Under the pieces are notes generated by a model, which saw only the letters and a list, made by a program, of their open reading frames with translations, did not search any database and had not been told where the DNA came from. 64,000 bases of DNA from Chloroflexi bacterium HGW-Chloroflexi-10 (GTDB lineage Bacteria > Chloroflexota > Anaerolineae > Anaerolineales > Anaerolineaceae): NCBI GenBank assembly GCA_002840755.1, contig PHBZ01000012.1, forward strand, positions 56,587 through 120,586. Reading direction: 5' to 3'. This document shows positions 59,891-64,000 of this stretch, piece by piece. The first letter of the stretch is position 1, and each line of letters begins with the position of its first letter. The position numbers and the translations under genes are program-made.

Positions 59891-61453
59891 ATGCGTACTA
59901 TTTTGCGTTCCATAAGAGAACATTCGAAAATTGAATCGGTCTTTGTTTTGCTTGTTCCGCTGATTACAACTTTTATTTTTTACAGTTGTACCTGTTCTCA
60001 AAAATTAACCTGGACAAACAATGGCAACGATGGCGGTGACTTTTTAGCGGCCATCCTGACGGGTGGTATTCCGCACCCAACCGGATATCCAACCTATGTT
60101 GTGTTAGGCAGGCTATTTCAGTCTTTGCCTGTGGGGGATGAATATTTTCGGGGTGTACTGCTCTCTTTTTTGCCGGCAGCGGCTGCCAGTGGTTTATTGG
60201 CGTTATGGATTAAGAATGTACTGGTAACCAGGGATAAAAATATCCGGGTTATTTCCTCCTTGATGGGTGGAATCGGATGGGGATTATCAGCGCACCTGTG
60301 GTCTCAAGCCGTCATTGTTGAGGTGCACGGCTTGCAATCCCTGTTCTTGGTATGTTCCCTGTGGTTGGTTACTGAAAATCTGAGGGCTAATCGTCATCCG
60401 GGGTTGATACTTTTTCTCTCGTGGGTGTTTGGATTAGGTTTTGGCAATCATATTACGCTGGTATTTATGTTCCCGGTGGTTATCTATAGCCTGTTTGTGA
60501 GCTATAAAAACAATAAAAAATTGGTTTTTATTTTCTCTCAACTTGGTTTGATATTGCTTGGATTAGCGATATACCTTTATATCCCAATCCAGGCGCAAAG
60601 AACTCCGCCAATCAATTGGGGAAACCCTTCTTCTATCAATGGCTTTTTCTGGTTGGTCTCGGGAAAAGCATACCAGGGATTATTGTTTGGCATTACCCCT
60701 GCGCTTTTCTTTGATCGCCTGATTGCTTTTTTTAGTCTGTTAAGGGATCAATTTGGAATACCAGGTGTAATAGCAGGCATTATTGGATTACTTAATTATC
60801 AATTGAATCATAAGGGGATAAAAGCATCCCTGATTTGGATTTTCGTCATTTACACCTTGTTTTCTTTTGTTTACAGCACCGATGATTCGACCGGATATCT
60901 GCTGGCATCTTTTATGGTGTTCGCTATTTGTATCTCATTTGGGGTAAACATTTTTTTTGAAATGAAATTGAAATTGCCAATAATCAATTTGCTGGTTGTT
61001 TTTCTGGTTATTGTGTCTTTCATCATTAAGATTCCTGGTACTTTTTCCGATGTGAACCCTGCTGGTCGATATGCTGCCGCAGAATATGCTGAGAATTTAT
61101 TAGAAAAAATACCACAAAATGCCATATTGTTAACTGATTCAGATCCGGATTCATTTCCTGTCTGGTATTACCATTTCGGATTAAAAGAGAGACAAGATGT
61201 TTCTGTTATTGTGCTGCCTCTTACGCAATATCGTTGGTACCAGGAAACTTTACTGCAAACTTATCCTGAATTATTGTTTCCCGCCTTGATTAATGATTTT
61301 GCCAATAATTCTATTGGCTGGGGAGAAGAACTGGCGGTGATCAATGGGCAGGAAAGAATAATCTGTAGAAATAAAACCGGGGAAAATAAAATTGTTACCG
61401 GTTGTTCTGATGGGACAAGCATTGAATCGGCTTTTCCGAATAAGGATTTGTAG
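59891..61453 (+). CDS. DUF2723 membrane protein (GT-C-like)
   Basis: Integral membrane protein of 520 aa with about 10-11 helices. The first loop carries NGNDGGDFLAAILTGGIPHPTGYPTYVVLGRLF (about 44-76), the diagnostic DUF2723 segment with Asp and H-P-T-G-Y. This is a lipid-sugar-dependent GT-C-like family, whose studied members glycosylate surface proteins. The hydrophilic C-terminal ~120 residues lie outside. ATG 59891 has AGGTG upstream; GTG 59876 is in frame as alternative. The composition is more AT-rich than the preceding genes. A perfect terminator follows. Confidence 0.85.
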   Translation: MRTILRSIREHSKIESVFVLLVPLITTFIFYSCTCSQKLTWTNNGNDGGDFLAAILTGGIPHPTGYPTYVVLGRLFQSLPVGDEYFRGVLLSFLPAAAASGLLALWIKNVLVTRDKNIRVISSLMGGIGWGLSAHLWSQAVIVEVHGLQSLFLVCSLWLVTENLRANRHPGLILFLSWVFGLGFGNHITLVFMFPVVIYSLFVSYKNNKKLVFIFSQLGLILLGLAIYLYIPIQAQRTPPINWGNPSSINGFFWLVSGKAYQGLLFGITPALFFDRLIAFFSLLRDQFGIPGVIAGIIGLLNYQLNHKGIKASLIWIFVIYTLFSFVYSTDDSTGYLLASFMVFAICISFGVNIFFEMKLKLPIINLLVVFLVIVSFIIKIPGTFSDVNPAGRYAAAEYAENLLEKIPQNAILLTDSDPDSFPVWYYHFGLKERQDVSVIVLPLTQYRWYQETLLQTYPELLFPALINDFANNSIGWGEELAVINGQERIICRNKTGENKIVTGCSDGTSIESAFPNKDL

Positions 61454-61593
61454 GAAACTCCATCTTTTATATCCATAAAACAGGGTGCCGTCTTTTTTTA
61501 AGAAGATACCCAAAGAAAGTAAAAGAACAGATCAGAAGATAGAATCGATTAATTGAAAATCGTTTTAATTTGAATATATCCGTCCCCTATTTT

Positions 61594-61625
61594 GAAAAAG
61601 CACTGCTTCCAAGCAGTGCTTTTTC
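61594..61625. terminator. Bidirectional intrinsic terminator
   Basis: Perfect 15-bp inverted repeat with a 2-nt loop: GAAAAAGCACTGCTT-CC and its complement. A-tract and T-tract on both sides make it active in both directions, between the convergent DUF2723 gene and the minus-strand epimerase. Confidence 0.9.
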
Positions 61626-61655
61626 TTTATTATGTTTTCAGTGGAGAAAAATCAC

Positions 61656-62471
61656 CTAGTCTTTTAAATCCAGCCCACGCAAATAAAGAATGTTTTCCCT
61701 GGCGGCTGTGTCGAAATCCGGTTTTGGGAAAAATTCTCCAGAGACATATCCTTGATAACCACTGTCTGAAAGAGAATTCAGCATTGATGCAAAGTTCAAA
61801 TGACCTGCGCCGGGGTACCAGCGGTTTGAATCGGCAACATGAAAATGGAATACATGTTTATTGCAATGTGAAATACTTTCTTCAATATTGGCTTCTTCTA
61901 AATTCATATGAAACGTATCGAGTAATAAGCCAAAATTATCCGCTCCAACGCGTTGGATTAATTCCATGCCCTGAGCAGCGCTGTTGATCAAGGTGGTTTC
62001 ATATCGGTTAATCGGTTCGAGCGCCAAACGTACACCATAAGACCTGGCAGCCTGGCTGCAATCCGCGATTGCTTCGATGAGCCAATCCATAGCCTGTGTT
62101 TGACTGACATTTGTCTTTACAATCCCACGAATCAACCCGATGATAATGACTGCGTGAAAGTGTTCGGCGAGGGGAATATGGCTCTTAATTCGCTGAATTG
62201 CCTTTGATCGAATACTGGCGTCAGGGTCGGTAAAAGATAAACCCTCTTCTCCCCATGCCTGGCCTGTACCAATTGCCGGGACCTGTAACTGGTGCCGGGC
62301 AACCATTTGGTCCAGGGAATCAATATCCACCAGGTTTGGTTCACGGATTGCTAATTCGACCCCGTTATAACCCAGCATGGAAATTTTCTTAAGATCGCCA
62401 TCCAGATCTCCGGAAAACGTTGCGGCTTGAAAATGCGTTTGCTGCGTGGAAAGTACGATGGATAGTTTCAC
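61656..62471 (-). CDS. Sugar (phosphate) isomerase/epimerase, AP-endonuclease-2-like TIM barrel
   Basis: Metal-dependent ketose epimerase/isomerase type enzyme of 271 aa. KLSIVLSTQQTHFQ at the start, LALEPINRYETTLINSA (metal Glu about 151), LLLDTFHMNLEEA (metal Asp about 184) and HFHVADSNRWYPGAGHLNF (metal His) complete the site; a late Glu lies in SGEFFPKP. The GTG at 62471 follows GGAAG and gives the family start; an ATG at 62483 is also in frame, and the longest frame (62522) runs through a hairpin. Its operon partner resembles a Thermotoga inositol enzyme, and IolO there (5-keto-L-gluconate epimerase) is of this fold. Confidence 0.88.
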   Translation of the reverse strand: MKLSIVLSTQQTHFQAATFSGDLDGDLKKISMLGYNGVELAIREPNLVDIDSLDQMVARHQLQVPAIGTGQAWGEEGLSFTDPDASIRSKAIQRIKSHIPLAEHFHAVIIIGLIRGIVKTNVSQTQAMDWLIEAIADCSQAARSYGVRLALEPINRYETTLINSAAQGMELIQRVGADNFGLLLDTFHMNLEEANIEESISHCNKHVFHFHVADSNRWYPGAGHLNFASMLNSLSDSGYQGYVSGEFFPKPDFDTAARENILYLRGLDLKD

Positions 62472-62487
62472 ACTTGCTTCCATTTCC

Positions 62488-62520
62488 GGGATCAGCCATT
62501 GAAAAACAATGGCTGATCCC
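62488..62520 (-). promoter_or_regulatory. Intercistronic hairpin
   Basis: Perfect 14-bp inverted repeat GGGATCAGCCATTG / CAATGGCTGATCCC with a 5-nt loop (AAAAA on plus, TTTTT on minus). It lies 10 bp after the dehydrogenase stop and 16 bp before the epimerase GTG. No T-run follows on the minus strand, so it looks like an mRNA stabiliser or processing site, not a full terminator. Confidence 0.6.
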
Positions 62521-62530
62521 ATGACTATCT

Positions 62531-63730
62531 TTATTTAGGAGCTACATACGTAATCTTGCACTCAGACCGGTCGGTTTGTAATTTCAGAATATTTTCGGGA
62601 ACTTCTTCCAATGTGATTTTTTTGGTGCTCATGGGGGTCATATCCATACCGCTGGCCATGCATTCGATCACTCTTGGGAAAGTTCCGTGTCCGGAATGTC
62701 CCTGAGCACCGATGATACAGGCTCGTCTCACCTGTAAAACTTCACCGGTTACAGGCATTTTGGCTTCAGCGCGGGCAGTAACAACCACTTTGCTGTTCAA
62801 TGTTCTGCCTTCCCAAATCACTTTTTCAATTCCCGGATAGACAACTTCGGGTAAGCCGGTTGCTTCCATAAACATGTCTGCGCCCATTCCATCGGTGATT
62901 TCCAAAACTCGTTGGGCAAAATCTTCTTTGAGCGGGTTGACGTGGTAATCAGCGCCTAATTTTAGAGCCATTTGCGCCCGGTTATCCTGGGTTTCAGAGA
63001 TGATCACCTGGGAAGCTCCGGCACGTTTGAGAATGGCGCAGGCTGCAATACCAACGGGGCCGCCACCCAAGATCACCACACGGTCACCCGGGCGGATTCC
63101 GCCGCCGCGTTCGATGACTGCATTATATGCAACGCAGGTGGGTTCTACCAGACTACCGGCGATAAATAAGTTTTCTAAGGAGTAGTTTTTTCTTAATGGA
63201 TCTAAACTCCATAATGTTCTGGCGGGTAACACCATGTATTTGGTGTAAGCGCCGTGAACATTAAATCCAACTTCGTCCAAACGTTCGCAGTGATTGGGGT
63301 AACCATCAGCACAGGGTTTACAGGAACCACACCAAAGCATTTCCTCAGAAGTTACGGCTTCTCCTCCAACAAATGGTTTATTGGTGCGCTTGTCGTAAGC
63401 TTTCTTGCCAGCTTCCACAACCACTCCGGAGAACTCATGACCTAAAATACTGGGAAATCCGGTTAGGCCAGGGTAAAAAATGTATCCATCTTTTTCTGCC
63501 TGGGCCATATGAACATCTGATCCACAAATACCCACAGCTTTAATCTCCAGCAGAACTTCTTCTGGTCCTGGGGTGGGGATGTCGTATTCACGAATTTCCA
63601 AACGTGGGTTGCGCCAAACCTGGCTGCCTAAATAAGTCTGGCGACCTTCGATGTCTTTTGCTCCAAGCTTAAAGCCAGGTTTTGGTTCCCAATCTGCTAC
63701 CAGGGTAACGCCTTGCATTTTACCTTTCAT
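62531..63730 (-). CDS. Zinc-dependent medium-chain dehydrogenase (scyllo-inosose 3-dehydrogenase-like)
   Basis: NAD(P)-dependent alcohol/polyol dehydrogenase of 399 aa. Catalytic zinc residues in VGICGSDVHMAQ (about 67-78) and LGHEFSGVVVEAG (about 96-108); the structural zinc site is CGSCKPCADGYPNHC (about 134-148). The Rossmann motif is VVILGGGPVGIAAC (about 219). The unusual N-terminus VADWEPKPGFKLG followed by WRNPRLEIRE and EEMLWCGSC closely resembles, by recall, Thermotoga TM0412, which oxidises scyllo-inosose in myo-inositol breakdown. Other polyols remain possible. Second gene of a minus-strand operon. Confidence 0.88.
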   Translation of the reverse strand: MKGKMQGVTLVADWEPKPGFKLGAKDIEGRQTYLGSQVWRNPRLEIREYDIPTPGPEEVLLEIKAVGICGSDVHMAQAEKDGYIFYPGLTGFPSILGHEFSGVVVEAGKKAYDKRTNKPFVGGEAVTSEEMLWCGSCKPCADGYPNHCERLDEVGFNVHGAYTKYMVLPARTLWSLDPLRKNYSLENLFIAGSLVEPTCVAYNAVIERGGGIRPGDRVVILGGGPVGIAACAILKRAGASQVIISETQDNRAQMALKLGADYHVNPLKEDFAQRVLEITDGMGADMFMEATGLPEVVYPGIEKVIWEGRTLNSKVVVTARAEAKMPVTGEVLQVRRACIIGAQGHSGHGTFPRVIECMASGMDMTPMSTKKITLEEVPENILKLQTDRSECKITYVAPK

Positions 63731-63810
63731 TACTTTCTCGCTTTCTCTCTTTATCTAAATAGTAATAAGTTGATTTTTTTGGATGTGCCTAATTGAAGAC
63801 GTGGTCGTAA

Positions 63811-64000
63811 TTAAACTTCTGTACCCTGACCAATTCGGGGAATGCCATAAACACTCTTCCAACCTGGGCTGAGTGGCTCTCGCAAATAGGGTTCCATATC
63901 TTTTTCGGTGCGTAATGTGATTTCTTCTACTGGCGGAACTGTCCCGGCGGGGAATGTTTCCAGCACGTCATCGGCCCAAAGTGTAAGGTATTTCAATATA
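63811..64000 (-). CDS. C-terminal end of an unidentified gene (partial, 5' end outside window)
   Basis: Open minus-strand frame from the window edge to a stop at 63811, about 62 codons. It reads LKYLTLWADDVLETFPAGTV, then YLREPLSPGWKSVYGIPRIG near the end. I do not recognise the family. It precedes the inosose-dehydrogenase-like gene by 80 bp in the same direction and is likely in its operon. In Thermotoga the neighbour is the diketo-inositol hydrolase gene; whether this is that enzyme cannot be told from 62 residues. Confidence 0.6.
   Translation of the reverse strand, partial: ILKYLTLWADDVLETFPAGTVPPVEEITLRTEKDMEPYLREPLSPGWKSVYGIPRIGQGTEV

Overview
The window looks like a chromosomal stretch of an Anaerolineae-type Chloroflexota bacterium. 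This is inferred from gene style, not from a marker gene: solute-binding lipoproteins with Thr/Pro-rich linkers, a LacI-sensor/histidine kinase/AraC hybrid, UroD-like enzymes next to sugar ABC transporters, DUF5107-TPR and DUF4012 proteins, and a tyrosine autokinase exopolysaccharide locus. No rRNA, tRNA, CRISPR array, intact insertion sequence or phage gene was seen.

Left part (1-9.4 kb). On the minus strand a LacI-family repressor, with a clear promoter and two perfect tandem operators, precedes a family-5 solute-binding lipoprotein that runs off the window. On the plus strand follow a DUF427 protein and a four-gene glycine-betaine/choline importer of the OpuB type, then the wreck of a mercuric-reductase-like flavoprotein. 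Two minus-strand genes come next: a pRiA4b ORF-3-like protein and a divergent cis-prenyltransferase.

Catabolic regulon (9.9-28.7 kb). A soluble 1208-residue sensor (LacI-type ligand domain, GAF-like region, histidine kinase, two receivers, AraC DNA-binding domain) is followed by three transcription units: a fatty-acid-desaturase/Rieske/flavin-reductase fusion; a receiver protein plus a UroD-like protein; and an arabinose/ribose-type ABC importer with two more UroD-like proteins, a DUF5107-TPR protein and a second mutarotase-like protein. The first two units and the third each begin with a 74-bp element of the same layout, two direct repeats 21 bp apart plus a promoter-like tail. This looks like the target of the AraC domain and defines an apparently undescribed uptake and conversion system of unknown substrate.

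Middle (28.8-31.3 kb). A ferritin-like gene is followed by a fragment matching the start of the cis-prenyltransferase. A repeat shared by the upstream regions of these two loci suggests they are the halves of a duplicated ferritin/prenyltransferase unit. A TPR-GGDEF diguanylate cyclase follows.

Exopolysaccharide locus (31.4-61.5 kb). A promoter with PhoB-like phased repeats, an OmpR-type regulator lacking the phospho-acceptor Asp, and a Wzz/BY-kinase open the locus. A decay zone (UDP-sugar dehydrogenase and epimerase wrecks) borders a strikingly AT-rich cassette (37.8-46.6 kb: flippase, polymerase, four GT4 glycosyltransferases, an acetyltransferase). GC-rich genes then resume: a domain-swapped sugar transferase, a Leg-type dehydratase/nucleotidyltransferase/aminotransferase trio, a second ligase-like protein, a YbhN-type membrane protein, a GT2-sugar-transferase fusion, DUF4012 and DUF2723 proteins, ending at a perfect bidirectional terminator. 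Right end (61.6-64 kb): a minus-strand operon with a sugar epimerase and a dehydrogenase like those of the Thermotoga myo-inositol pathway.
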